A stretch of DNA of 64,000 nt, taken from assembly GCF_958295425.1 (NCBI RefSeq), contig NC_081142.1, forward strand, positions 17,118,284 through 17,182,283. Reading direction: 5' to 3'. The DNA comes from Solea solea (lineage: Eukaryota; Chordata; Actinopteri; Pleuronectiformes; Soleidae). The position numbers and the translations under genes are program-made. The notes under the pieces are model-generated. The model was not told the DNA's origin. It saw only the letters and a program-made list of their open reading frames with translations, and did no database searches. Positions 34,272 through 47,088 of the stretch are shown here, in pieces. Positions within the stretch are counted from its first letter, which is position 1. Every line of letters starts with the position of its first letter.

Positions 34272-36210
34272 TATATACAAGTTATAAGTTAAAAGTATAA
34301 GTTCCAGTTTTGAATGCATTACTAATATTGCAACTGCTGTATCTGTCGAATAATCGCACATGCTGTGTGTAGCTATAAAGAATCACACACGGAGCATCAT
34401 GAACCCTAACACCCTAAAAATTGGTTTCCTGCTGCTGACGTAAGCTAGTTTTATCTCTTTCAGTCAAGTCCAAAGAAACATCACCAGCGTCACTATCATA
34501 GGAATATTATTATTTACTCAAGTATCCATGTTTAAGTTCAGGGGGAATGGGTGGGGTGGGGAACATGTGTGCAATATAGGCCTTCTAATGTGGCGAGCTC
34601 GGTGAAGGCACTTGTCATGAGCAGGCCTATGTGCAACGTCCGTGTATGTGTTAGAGTTGGCAGCAGCTCGGCGTGTTCTGGCCTTGATTAGGCATGTCTT
34701 TTCTGTCCACCGGTCGCTGAGTGAAGCACTGAAGCACTCTAGCTGCCATCACGGCGGCGTAAGTGGGGACACATGCTGCCTTCATCCCCCCCTCCATCCC
34801 TCTCTCTCCATCTTTAGGTCAAAGCAGCGCTGAGATCAAATGCTCTCCTCGGCGCAGCATTCCTCAATAAAACAACAAGTGTGCAGGACAGAAGGGAGGG
34901 GGGGCGTGGAGTGAAAGAAGGAGTGAGAAGAGGAGACAGAAAGGAAATCAGACGAAACAGAGTGAGACAAGCAGAGACGGAGAGAAAAAGAAGACCGAGG
35001 TGGAGACAGTGAGCGCATATGGAACACGTTTAAAATAAAAAAGGAATATTGCCCGGGCCCTGCTGTTATTGTGGTGCTTCATTTCAGAACTTTTCATCAC
35101 ACTGCAGTGTGGAAACGTGTCAGTGCATAGATTTACTCCATTACCCTTCTCTTCTTTTTTGTCCACGTCTGTGTGCGCAGTGTCTCCCATTTATACACAT
35201 TATCACACAGTGTCCTCTTAAAAGCAATAAGAGTCATGAACCCTCGGTGCGCCTGCCTCACAAGGCACAGAAGCACGCCGGTTGAGAAGCGGGCTGCGTG
35301 GACAAACTCACCCGAGTCCCATGGTGACAAATGTGGACACACACAAATAGTCGAGATCAAAGCAGTTGCATCCCCTTGTGAGCGCACAACACAATTCATC
35401 ACGAGTCGAGGACACAGATGAGGACATTTTCCCAGCTCCACTCCCAAGTCTTTGATGACACAACTGGAATCGAATGACGCACAGCGTCTGAATGATTTCA
35501 CAGGTTTCTAATCTGTTTTTATTAAAGGTGTGAACGCGATGTCTGAGAGGGAGGAAACCATTTAGGGGGATAAACAGAGCCTAGCTCTTGAATATTCGCT
35601 TGACAGATAGTTGGGAGGGTGAGCTGGAGAGAGTGAGTAAGAGCAAAAGACAAGAGACGGAAATTTGAGCCGTGAAACGGTGATGAAGTGGAGAGATGCA
35701 GTATTTATTCTACGGTGTTATTTCTGTGTGTGTGTGTCTCGTATGGCTGCACACAGCACAGACACTGGAGTGTGTTAGGACTCCCCGTCTTGTGGATGGT
35801 TTGCTCCGTCTGTCTGCGTATTATTACATAGTATGAAGACTTTGAACTGAGCAGACACTGCTGACAAACACCAGACACAAGGTCAGTCCCTGAGTTTAAA
35901 AGGGACATGTGTGCGGTTCCTCGCGTTTTTGCTGCTAAGCTCAAAGTAGTAGTGTGTAAGTAAAGATGCAGGACAATGTGTTTGTTTTCCTTCAAATTTA
36001 GAAATGTCACAGCAGTGGGAGACTGAGGAGAGACAGAAAATCTGCGGGAGGATATTCAGTTTGCATCTTTTGGGTTTTTGTTTTTTTTTACGACACAGAA
36101 TGCTCTAGATGGACGGGAGGAAAAAGCTTATTCCATAGATAGAATGCAATATTTAACAGCCATTTATCCAGTATTGTGTATTTTACAGGTATGGCTGTTG
36201 TCGTCAGTCA

Positions 36211-37000
36211 GTGCGTTTACATGAATATTAAAAGTCAGATTTTAGTCTAAGTAGACAGTAATTTGGTTTTGTTAATGTCACGTAAACAAGTTAGTCTGAC
36301 TAAAATCGAGCTAGTCTTAGTCGGACTAACATACCTGGATAATGCCATCCATTACTCCTGCATGGATACGCTTAGTGCAGGGGGCTCAATCTCAAATTAC
36401 CTGGGGGGTCACTGAGCATCTAGTCTGGACAGTAGGGCGCCGGTCAAGTGAAAAGAAAGTCAAACTTTTTTGGGGAAAAACGCTACTTTTCGGTTTCGGG
36501 TGGGCAATGTGAGCTTAAAATGATATCATGATTTTCCATTTTTCCTAAATAAAAGCATTTTTGTTGATATGGAACGATGTATAGTTTACAATAAGATATG
36601 TATTTATGATGCAGAATGAATCTTAATAGAAGAAACATACAGAAAATAGCTGGTGACGTGATATTATAGTGGTCGAGACCTCTGGCTTAGTAAGACTTGG
36701 AGTCGGACTCTGCATTATGTGCATGCACCAAAATGTCTTCCCTGGTCTTTCACCTGGAAGTAGAAGGCATCGGTGGCATCTTCCTTTTGACAACACAGCA
36801 ACCATAAGAGCCATGCTCCATCACAGCTGTTTGTTTTTCTGTGACGTAAAGGTCAACAGGAAACTGATTCAATACGCACTATCTTGTAGAGCGATACAGC
36901 GCCACCTACGGAGGCGGAGTCAGACGTGCACGGTCAAAAAAAAAATCAATTTTCTCCTCCGTGTGTATACTCTGACTTGCCAAGTTGTGTTAATTACACA
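36211..37000 (-). mobile_element. GTTTACATG element interrupted by another repeat
   Basis: The left part (GTGCGTTTACATG, AAAAGTCAGATTTTAGTC) and the right part (GATTCAATACGCACTATC, GATACAGCGCCACCTACGG, GGAGTCAGACGTGCACG) match the two halves of 28536-28706 in reverse. Between them, about 36378-36605 is a copy of the repeat at 5046-5275, followed by unassigned sequence. The structure indicates a nested insertion or a longer parent element. Confidence 0.6.
36378..36605. repeat. Nested dispersed repeat, partner of 5046-5275
   Basis: GTCACTGAGCATCTAGTCTG, CAGTAGGGCGCCGGTCAAGT and GTTGATATGGAACGATGTAT match 5046-5275 in the same orientation. Confidence 0.65.
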
Positions 37001-39437
37001 AAAGCCTGCAGACCAGCTGGACCCTAAGAATGATTTATAAATGTGCTCCTGTCATTGCACTACATGGAAACAGCCTTGATATATTGATGAAGTGTTTCAA
37101 CACATTTCGAGACACGTGACCTTTTCTAAGTCTTCCACAATGGGAAACTAAATGCGGTATGTCCTGGTGGTTCTCGCTGACTGGCAGCGCGATGAAAAGC
37201 CCTTCCTGCTGGTGGTGCGATGAGTCAGTCCAACTCTTCCAGCTGTCCCCCCGCTCACAGTTTACACAAAGACATACTGGAAATATGAGAGACAAGATCA
37301 AGATATGTTGTTTCATATATCCCTCATGTTGTCAATGAAGATCAGGAGTGATTTCACGTGAAATTCCATGCTGTATGTAAGTCAAGTGAGTAAATCTAAT
37401 GAGTGATAATCTTAGTTTGAGGTTTCCCAAGGCCAATGAGTTTCATCTGAAGTGATGACTTCCGCCTGATGTGCTGAGCTCACACAGCGACGGGAGTCGA
37501 ATCAAAGATGTTCAGACATTCACAGGCTCAATGAGTCTGTTTGAGTGACTGGAAGATTCTCACAGCAGGAAAGTTACTAAAATAGACTATTGTGCATGTG
37601 TGTGTGTGTAAGAGAGTGTTTCCTTTGTGCGCCACTGACCATGATTACATGTGTCTGAACCAGGAGTGGCAATAATCTGAATTAGAAAGCTCAAGAAAAA
37701 AAAAAAAACCTTGTAGCCACATGTGAGAGTAAATACACACGGAAGCCAAAGCAACAGAGATTATTTCTCTGATCGCAGTACTGAGGAGATGAAATACGAC
37801 TAATACACGCTGGAAATAGTTAAAAAGAAGAATTACACTTGAGACTACTTGGAAGAAATCAACTTTAGAGCTTGGCTCAGTGTGAAGCAACACAATCATC
37901 GTCAAGTGAGTTCCCCAAATAAAGGGTGTATGTTGCTCTGAAAACATGTAGGATTCATACATTTTACGTACGTCAGGAATTCCGTTTAGTGATGTTTGAT
38001 AAACACTGGCCCTGCTCTCATTGTCACCAGAGAGAAAAATCCGATACTTTCCAAATCTAGAAACCTTATATTTCACATTAAAGATATTGTGACTGACAGT
38101 GCTGTAGTTTTAAAAAGAAAGAAAGAAAGAAAGCATAAGGAAAACTGAAATGTCACTTTCTATTATTTTCATTTCTAACGCAAACACTACAATGACGACC
38201 GCGGGACCTGTGAGGACTGGGAGTGAGTGAGGTTTGTCAGTTTTCCTTGAAGCCACCTCTACATAATAGTGATTTTAGCAAAACAAGGCCTGAAGATCAC
38301 AGTATCATTCCCAAATGTGAACGGATGAAGCTGAACAGAATCATAGACGGAAATCTGAAAACAGTTTAGTCGTCAAATTACACCAGCCGACTGCTCCAGC
38401 TGTAATTTTAGTTGGAGGGCACCGTGTGTACTGTACTGTACGAGTGTGTGTGAGTTTATCCTGGTTTTTTTTTTCTTTCTTTGCAGGACTTTGAATTTGT
38501 TTAAAACAAACCATGCAGGACAAAGAAACCATATAATGCAATGAAAGGACTATGAAACAAGCAAACGTAGATACAAATAGATAATTCCCTTCTTTTGGAT
38601 GCGCACACACACAGAAACACCACACTGTATTGTCAGTCCCTCTGATTTAAATCACTTACAGGCTCAGAGTTTCCCTGCTCTCCAAATACCTTATTACGCC
38701 TCCTTTGTTTGACTGTAGTGTGATTTGAGCTTGGGCAGTATTTCTCCCTTTTATTCTTTCATTACTCTCCAGTCAACACACACACACAGGCATGCCAGAG
38801 TGACTCTCTGATCCACACCATGCGAGACTTTGATTTGTTTTTGGTAGAAATTGCAATTCTGGCTGGAATGATCCAATTGGTGAAGCACGCCCGAGGTCTT
38901 GTGAACGGGTGGAAGTCTGTGTTCATGTGGTGGTCGGCTCCAAAGCGGATCACTGACACCGCACATTTCAATGATTACACGTTCCTACGCAGAACAACAT
39001 GACAAATGTTGAGGTTATTTGTCATAAAAGGGGGACAGCAAAGCACATAACTTCACACTTGTGTCACTAGAATGACATCGTGTCTGCCACATAAGAATAT
39101 TTAACGCTTCTTAATTTGGTCTACGGGCCCCATGGGGCCCCTGCAACAACCTTTGAGCTGCTCAGCTGCACTGAGAATCCAGTATTTGTCAAGGTGACTG
39201 CAAGGCCAAACCATTATATAAAGACCTCTGGTGCTCTGCTCCCGCTTTCAGAGCAAACGAGAAAACAGAAGACACAACCGTCTCTTATGAAGGCACAATA
39301 GTAGCAACTGTACCATTCATGACAATCTGACCTTTTATAGAGGCAGAGTGACAGTGGGGCAAGACATCTGGGCAAAGAGGAGAAAATGAGCAGTCACTCA
39401 GGCTATGAATAGATCTTTGTATCATCTCTTCTGCAAG
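37001..39437. other. Intronic sequence, no gene seen
   Basis: Contains short TG/CA tracts, (AAAG)n at 38113-38133 and a 16-bp GC palindrome at 39125-39140. The minus-strand open frame at 37645-38076 (143 codons) is AT-rich and unrecognised. Confidence 0.5.
39125..39140. repeat. Perfect 16-bp GC palindrome
   Basis: GGGCCCCATGGGGCCC is its own reverse complement. Confidence 0.9.
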
Positions 39438-39640
39438 GAGAGGATACAATGTACTTTTTTTTTGGTCCCTGGTCTTCTAGCGACATCCATATTCCTACAT
39501 TTTTTAGTTTGAAACACACAAATTCTGCACTGGATACGTCTGCCATCCACACTACCTCTGCATTTTCTAGGTTTGAAAACACCGCCTCGGAGTTTTTAAA
39601 TGAAAAAGGAGACAGCAGCGTTTTCAAGTAGACGTTGAAA
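39438..39640. repeat. Dispersed repeat, probable MITE relic
   Basis: GGATACGTCTGCCATCCACA and GAAAACACCGCCTCGGAG resemble the ACGTCTGCCATCCACACTAC-type repeats found throughout teleost genomes. Termini were not resolved. Confidence 0.4.
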
Positions 39641-42019
39641 GGATGAAAGAAACAGCGATACCTCTGCTCTGCTACTAGTTTCTTTCACTTTCACCTCAAC
39701 GTCTCAAATATACTGAATATTGCACATCACACATATAAGTGGCATAAGCTATTATATATCATGTTTTTCTTTCTTTTTTTTATAGACAGATTTGTGATAG
39801 TTACTAGCTTGATGGATGAATAGAGACTAAAAGTAGTAGTTAACCAGTTTAGCTCAAAATGTCCTGAAAGCTCAGTTTGGTTTTGAAAAGACACTTTTCA
39901 GTTTCATTTGTGCCATTACTGTATATGTTCTGTGAGGCTATTGATTTTGGTCCAGCATTTTCTTTTCTCGGAGCACTCGCTCAGACAGCACTGAGTAGGC
40001 AAAGCTGAAAGCACTTTATTGTGTACTTGGCTTGATTGTGCTTATTTCCTTATTAGTGGGGACAGCTAAATGTAGTAGTTAACTTAGAATAACACTCTGT
40101 TGTACATGCTATGTACCACTGTCCCGTTCAATTTAGCCAAATGTCAGAATGACATGCAATGTGCATGGATGTTTTTTTAAAGACGTAACTTGTGGGTTAT
40201 TGTCTCAAGAAAATGCGTCATTCAATTTTGGTTTATGGTGGAAAAGAAAATTTAAATATCCCAGCTGTATAAACTACCACATGACTATTGCACCAATCCC
40301 TGCAGCCTCCAGCAACATTGTTGTGAGGTAAAAAGAGATTTCAAAATAGATGAGTTTACAGAGGAGGACTTCATGTTGTCTACAAGAAAGCGACAGCTTG
40401 TCTTCTTATAGGACGCGTGATTGGCGGGTCAGTATCCTCGGGGCTATCAACTGGTATTAATTCCTCTCCATCAAATTCGTTTCGGAGTATCAGACAAGCA
40501 ATCTTTGTTTAATACACTGAGGTTTCCATTTGCTGACATAACTAAACTGTCTAGTATATCCTGATCAAATGAAAACAATCAGTTGGGCCACGCCATGTAG
40601 AAAGTATATCCTAGAAGAGAAAATAGACAGGAGACGAAAGCAAAGACAAGTAAGAAGGACAAGAGAGTTGGATGGTGTTAGCAGAGAACAGGAAGGTTCT
40701 CCAGAATCCTGTTTAACCAGTTATGATCTGAGGGTTAGCCTCACCGCCGTAAATCCACTGGAATTCCGAGTGTGCCCGCCGCCTCAAAAACAAAGCTTGT
40801 GTTTTCCCTCGGCCCTGTCGTCTAATCACTTGCACATGAGGGGAGGAACAACAAAGCTGGAGCAGACAGACTGAAAGACAGAGAAGACGGGAAGCACAGG
40901 GATGACAAGAAGAGGAGGAGGACGAGGAGGAGGACGGGGCGGCCACTCGGGGCCAAAAGCCTTTGATGCCTGCTCTGTCTTTGAAGCTGTCCAACAGTCG
41001 GGGAGGACAGAGAAGACAACCAAAGAACCCAAACAGCGAGAACAGACAATGAAAAGAACCCAAACATGGCACGCAGTGTCTGGAGACAATGGTGAGAAAC
41101 AAGATGATAAATGAAGGGAAATAAGGAGGAGGTGAGATCAGCTTTAGTTACTGATACATTCTGTATCCCAGTATGAACCACTCTGTGAGATCACATGACC
41201 ATCGCCACGGCCGCGAAACCTCTCGACATGCTGCAACACACACAAACGTGTCAAATTCCAGGCATTGTCCTCATAACGCAGCCTCTTTTTTGATGCCATT
41301 ATTACATGATCCTGAAACTTAGCTCCTTAAAATAATAAGCTTTCTGCAGTCATATCCATCCCTGCGATAACACTGCAAAAAAAAGTCAAGGACCATTGCT
41401 GAGCTCAGCAGATCCATTCACGAAACGTCAAATGAATGTCGTCAGGTATTTAACTTTGAATTATCTTGCTGTGGGTTTTGGACGACTGCGTTTTCGACAT
41501 TTGAAACGAACGTTCCCAAAAATGTGAGAGTCAAAAGCCAAGTTTTCCTCTTTGTAGAGGTTTTCCCACGTCGGGACAAAGTGGTGGAGTAGAGTAAGTA
41601 ATGTCATTTCTGAAATGGCATAATTTGATTTGAAATATCTGAAAGGAAGAAAACATGTGAATCTGCTTTCGATGAAGTTGCCCAGCGCTCAGATTCGATT
41701 TCACACCTGCAGGTTTTGCTGACTTTTCACACGGCCAATTTTATTTTGGCAGACAGGAAACAACGGCTGCTGCCTACAAGTGGTGTCGAGAACACACAAT
41801 ATCTACAAACAGAGAAACACCATGCACTCATGTACAGTTGAAGGCCAAAGGCTCTGCTGTAAGGATGAATTATAACCATATCATCTCACTGGATTCCCCC
41901 AAACAATCCCTTTGGTGTCTTATTTTTTTGATTTTATTTATGTGTGTGCTGTGCTTCCTCCCCTCTCAATGCAGTAATCCACTTCTAAATATTATTCCCT
42001 CATTGTTCCTTTTGATACT
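39641..42019. other. Intronic sequence, no gene seen
   Basis: Purine-rich (GGA)n sequence at 40910-40936 creates overlapping open frames on both strands (40713-41181), which I treat as low-complexity artefacts. Otherwise unique-looking. Confidence 0.5.
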
Positions 42020-42130
42020 GTCCAGGGTGTACCCCGCCTATCGCCCGATGTAGCTGAGATTGGCACAGCACCCCCCGCGACCCTCTGGCAGAGGATAAAG
42101 CGGTAGATGATGACTGACTGACTGACTGTT
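42020..42130 (-). mobile_element. Dispersed repeat terminus with (GACT)n tail
   Basis: CCAGGGTGTACCCCGCCTAT, CTGAGATTGGCACAGCACCC, GCGACCCTCTGGCAGAGGAT and AAAGCGGTAGATGATGACTG are the reverse-oriented end of the same repeat as 20378-20645, ending in a short GACT tandem tail as expected for a retroposed 3' end. Confidence 0.65.
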
Positions 42131-45100
42131 CCTTTTGATTCGCTCGCTCGACACTTGGGCAAATCGTCACCTTTTCTTTTGTGAACCCTGGAGACGCAAA
42201 AACTGTAATTTATAGCATCGGTCCAACATAAAGACAGGAGCCATAGTTCGGAATTCCGAGGAATGTGAAAAACTAAACACGACAGCTGAGATGAAGTCCG
42301 TCTTTCTTCGCCGGGGGTGGACACCTGGAATATCTCAAACATCCAGCCCGAGCTTTTCCACAACGCGCACACACACACTTTATTGCTTTTCATTATCTTT
42401 TACGCTGCCAAACACAGGCATGTGTTGTTCTTTTGGCTGCGAGTCTAGTGTCTTGAAAGACAGTTTAAGCATAAAGTAAATGTTTATGCTGAGCAACGAA
42501 CGCCAAAAAATGAATGCTTACAAAGTGGACTTTTAATTGAGCTCAGCCAGAAACTGATTATTTTTTTCCCCGACTGTTAAAACGTTGACGCTTGAGAAAT
42601 AGATCGTCACACGGCCCTGACTTGCTCCGTGAAACTTAACAATGCAAACAAAACCAGGGGGATATCGCTGCCATTACACATTATCATCCTAGTATTTCAG
42701 AATGGATTCAATAACTGCGTCTACTCTTTGAATTCCCAGTTGAAATGAGAGCACAGTTTCTCTTGCCAACGACAGTAAAGGGCAGCCAAACCACAAACGC
42801 TCCTCTGTGACCCGACAGGAAAAATCCAACATGTCCATTTTCATGTGATAAGATAATGACAGGACGTGGCAGTCCTCAGCTTTGCCCCTGATGTGTTTGT
42901 CTGAGTCTTCAGTCCCAGCGGAAGACTCGTTCTTGCCACATTAGCTACCTCAGATCCTCTGAAATCCCGAAATATCCCACCCTACTCACGCAGTGGCCAA
43001 ATGAGGCCACTGACCAGAACTGACTTTGGACCAGAACCACCGACTGTCATCGAGCGCAAAAGAAACCAAACTCGATATCAAAGGAAAACATCAGAATAAA
43101 ACCAAGCAAGGTCTGCATTTCGAAATGAAAACAATGACCAACGAGGATCAAGGGCTGTGCAAGTGAAAGTGTTTTTTGGCTACCTGAATAAAAACAGTGC
43201 CCTAGACCTGGTGGAAAATATATCTCTGTCAACATCCAAGAGACGGAGCATCACTGAGACCGACACTGGTCCCGATGAAGCGAGTTCACGGCTTAAACAG
43301 ACCAAGCCTCTGTCAGTATGTACAGTGCTGACATAATGAAGGTGCAGCTGTAATTCACACGCAATCGTTAACCCGCCTATAACTCTTGGTCTCGTAACAT
43401 TAGAAAGACCTGGAACATTTAAAAGCTAAACCCTGATCTCACGATTTATCCATCTTTGCCCGTGCCAGATGTTACGCTGGTTAGGAAAAATGCCTCGGCT
43501 GCACGTATGATGCTGAGTAATGGGCATGTGTGGCGGTAACGCAGGTAGTTACGCTATGAAAATAGTCCGAAACGTCCAGATCGTGGCTCTGCAGATACTG
43601 TGGGCTGCTCATGTTGCTCAACAGCTCAACTCTGTCTCTTCCTCCTGAGTGCGTCCTGGATATTTTCTCAGGTTGTTGGCAGGCAAACTACAATTCACAC
43701 ACATTTGTTCCCTAAATGTGCACGTGTTATTATGTACATTGTTTATTTTACCCCAGAGCGCACTGCTGCGTTCGTTTCTGTGTGCCTAATATAAACATCA
43801 CAAAGCCGCTCCCAGTGGTGGAACATAAGAACGTTTTCATTTCCCATTTTTACTCCAAGTCGAGGGGTGTGACAGCAACAGGAGAGTCCCAGTCCTCTGT
43901 GTAGTGCCGTAAAGAGAGCTCTATTAAACTTTTACAGGCTGACAACAGTCTGGCTTCCACGAGTCACCTTAACAGTCAAACCGCTGGTCTTATATCATCC
44001 CTTTGTGACAGATACAGCAGCAACTTTGGTTGCAGAGGATTAAACTGGAAACGGGACAGGCCGACAGATCGAGCAGCAGCAGCAGCATCCGCAGCCTTTC
44101 TACTGACATCATCTGTGTGCCTTTGAGCAAAGCACGTGTATTAGTAGGTACAACTACTTCAGATGACAAAAAATAAGATAGAAAATCAGCATTTTAAGAG
44201 GAACTTTTCATTTGAATTCAATTTTCGAGAAGCTTAACTGGTGTTAACAAGAATTCTCTTGTTGCCAAAGCATCTCACAGTGCCATTATTGGCTTATTAA
44301 CGCAGCCACGTCTAACCGCACTGCAGTATTAGCCGTCGCTTGTTTACAGGGTCTTAAAATCATTTCGCACACTCTCCGGCAAAGTTACAGCCCGACTGAC
44401 AAACCACAACTCAACAAGATGCAATTACACCACTGCTACCTGTTATTATGTAAGCAAAGTATGGCAACAATAAACCCCAACCAAGATTATACAGCACAAT
44501 GTCATCGTAGACCTCATACTGAATGCACAGTATATCTTTCTTTCTTTGCAACAACTCCCCCCCCCCACACACACACACACACACACACATGTTGCTCTGA
44601 TGCATGTCAAATACCATACATAAAGACTCGGGTGCCACATCACTCGACGCTACTTTACACTTGAGCCCCTGTTGAGTGGTTGTAATGATTGAAAACGTGT
44701 CACTCCAGATGGACTGCTATAAAAAGCAGAGGCATAATCGCCGGGCTGAGTGGTCTACAGCTTGTGGAAAAGCGCCCTCGTTCATGCTGCCGTCTACTAC
44801 TTGGCATCGGCGTGCATCCGTCGTGCTCAGACGTAAAAAAGCCTGGCAACGGCCTGGCTCCAAGCGGAGTCTGGGGTCCGATTGCAGGGTTTACGCATGT
44901 TGTGACATTGTCATTATCCCCACAGGCCCACAGTCGGAAATGCAGCGCCCCGGAATCACTGCAAAGAATAAGCGGGAAAGGCTGGTCATTCCTCGTGTGA
45001 TTTACGACTGGTGGTCGACAGTTTGTGCCATTTAAGGGCGACTGTAGCTCTGCTTTTATCACCCTATTTTTCTGGCTTATCAACACGTCTGTACTGTTCT

Positions 45101-45896
45101 CATTCCTCAGGGTTACATTCGTGCGGTTCTTTGATGGGTGGATTTGCACGTCATTCGCAGCAGCCTGTCACAATGTCAGGAGAGAATCTTCTTGGTTTAA
45201 AGGCCGTAAAAAAAAAAAGGGGGCATCACGGATGGTAGTGCGGAAAAAGAAAAGAAAAGGCTATCATGCCTAATAAAACCAAACTATGTGTCACAAAGCA
45301 CTTTCCCCTCCCCGCAGTGGTTGGGGGGTGTTGGGTGTTGGGGGGTAGAGGCGGAACTGAGACAGAGCGAACAGTCAAAGAAAAGCTCATGAAGGCAGCA
45401 TGCGTCTCTTTAATTTTCACACTCGCTGTGACTTTTACAAGCTGAGCTGGGAAGCGGAAGAGCGAAGCAGGGGTGAGGCCCCAGGCACCGACATCACACT
45501 GCAGCACACGACGCGCGGCACACAGGCCGTGATGTGATTACAGACCGGGGGGGGCAGGTTTGTTCACGAGCAGAGCACACATCGAGTGTTTTTAACGACA
45601 ACCTGTCAAAACACAAGCTTATGCTAAGAAGAACAATGACAGGGCATACGCGCTCTCGCAATAAGCAGATACTTGTGAGGAGTCTTGTAGCCGTGTGTGG
45701 TGGAAAGGTGTGTCGAGGTACAGTCAGTATAATCGGAGCAGTGGCGGTGACGAGTTGTGTGGTATTGACAAAGCAGTTGCATGAGCTCATTGATGTTTTA
45801 TGGTGTGACTTGATGTGTTGACAGGTGTGTGAGTGAATGTGCTTTCACACTGGTTTGTGTTTAGGAAATGGTTTCTTTTTTTACAAACTACAGTCC
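42131..45896. other. Intronic sequence, no gene seen
   Basis: Contains a C-run plus (CA)n at 44557-44589 and a somewhat GC-richer stretch at 44700-45050 with several overlapping open frames of no homology. No splice-supported exon was found. Confidence 0.5.
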
Positions 45897-46173
45897 CTTA
45901 AAGGAATACTTTACTTTTTGCATTTAGCTTTGTATTACTAGAACAAGGGTAGTATTTTTTAAAAGTTGTGCTTCCCAACCTCAGTTTCCCCCGAGTTGAG
46001 AATAGTGCGGAATTAGTGTTTCAAGTGTCACTGGTGGGCACGTAACACAATTAAGAATGAAGATATTTCTCGACTCAGGGGAAACTGAGGTTGGGAAGCA
46101 CAATTTTTCAAAAATACTACCCTTGTTCTAATAACACAAAGCTAAATGCAATTTGGTGAATTATTCCTTTAAG
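45897..46173. mobile_element. Fold-back MITE with ~105-bp inverted arms
   Basis: The left arm (TTAAAGGAATACTTTACTTT through CTTCCCAACCTCAGTTTCCC, 45898-46001) and the right arm (46067-46172) are near-exact reverse complements, with a loop of about 65 bp. The TTAAAGGAATA terminus resembles abundant fish fold-back elements of the Angel type. Non-coding. Confidence 0.85.
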
Positions 46174-47050
46174 TCCTTTTTCTTAAAACTGTAGTGCTTA
46201 TAAATGAGTTCCATCAGCTCCACACAACTTTCTCAGTATAGTTGCTTTTAGATCTTGTGTCACCTGGCGACATTCCCACCCTGCACAAAGGAAGTGGTCG
46301 GTTTTTATCACATGACTGCAAACACAAATGCTGCTGCTCAAAAACGCCTTTCTTGTAGCCTGTGCTGCTGCTGTACACAAGCAGACGCTCCCTCGGTCAG
46401 ATCTGATCTGATAGTATTGTTTGTGTGACATCATTTCTGTTCTCGCACCACAGATTTAACCTGTGATTTAAAGCTCTTTCATCACGAATAAGGAAGGTTG
46501 AACATTATTCAGTTCCCATGGAAGGTGTTTGGGACGGAGATAAAAAGATAGACACTGTGTTTGGAGTGTTGTTACATGGCTTCTATTAGTTGTGTGTGTG
46601 TGTGTGTTTGTGAGATAAGAACCCCTTTAAGAAACAATCCCCAAGGCCATTCAACTCTAATAAATCTAATAAGTGTGTGTCAATCTGAGAGCTCTTTGGT
46701 GGGTGCAGGATAAAGCCATTGATGTCAAACTTGATATGGTAACAGCTGGAAAGTTCACTTTACCTCCGCCCTCCGCACGCTCTCCGTCTTTCTCACCTAC
46801 TTCCCCTCAGGGCAGTTGTTCTGGTTGGCATGTGGCTAATTTGGCTTTCTGCCTTCTGTCTGCTTTTCAGGGTGTGCTCGTATCGTAGCACGCGTGTGTG
46901 TGTGTGTGTGTGCACTCCTTTGTGTTGTATTATCTCTTTTTGTTTATGGATACTGACGTAACAATCTGAATTAAATGAGTTTTATGGACACGGTGGCATC
47001 GTACTCTCGCCGGGCTTCGATCCAAAAAAGACAATGAAACGCCACATGTT

Positions 47051-47088
<38 letters not shown>

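Larger units (their letters stand above)
28707..36210. other. Intronic sequence, mainly unique
   Basis: Contains (AT)n 29644-29680, (AG)n 33118-33140, (CA)n 34235-34268 and a TTAGG-type dispersed repeat at about 30425-30570. A minus-strand open frame (31273-31542) looks protein-like in its last 45 codons but has no acceptor or recognised homology. No other gene is seen in these 7.5 kb. Confidence 0.5.

Noticed and set aside
40713..41181. Overlapping long open frames on both strands
   Set aside because: They come from a purine-rich (GGA)n-like stretch; the Ser/Arg/Pro runs reflect base composition.
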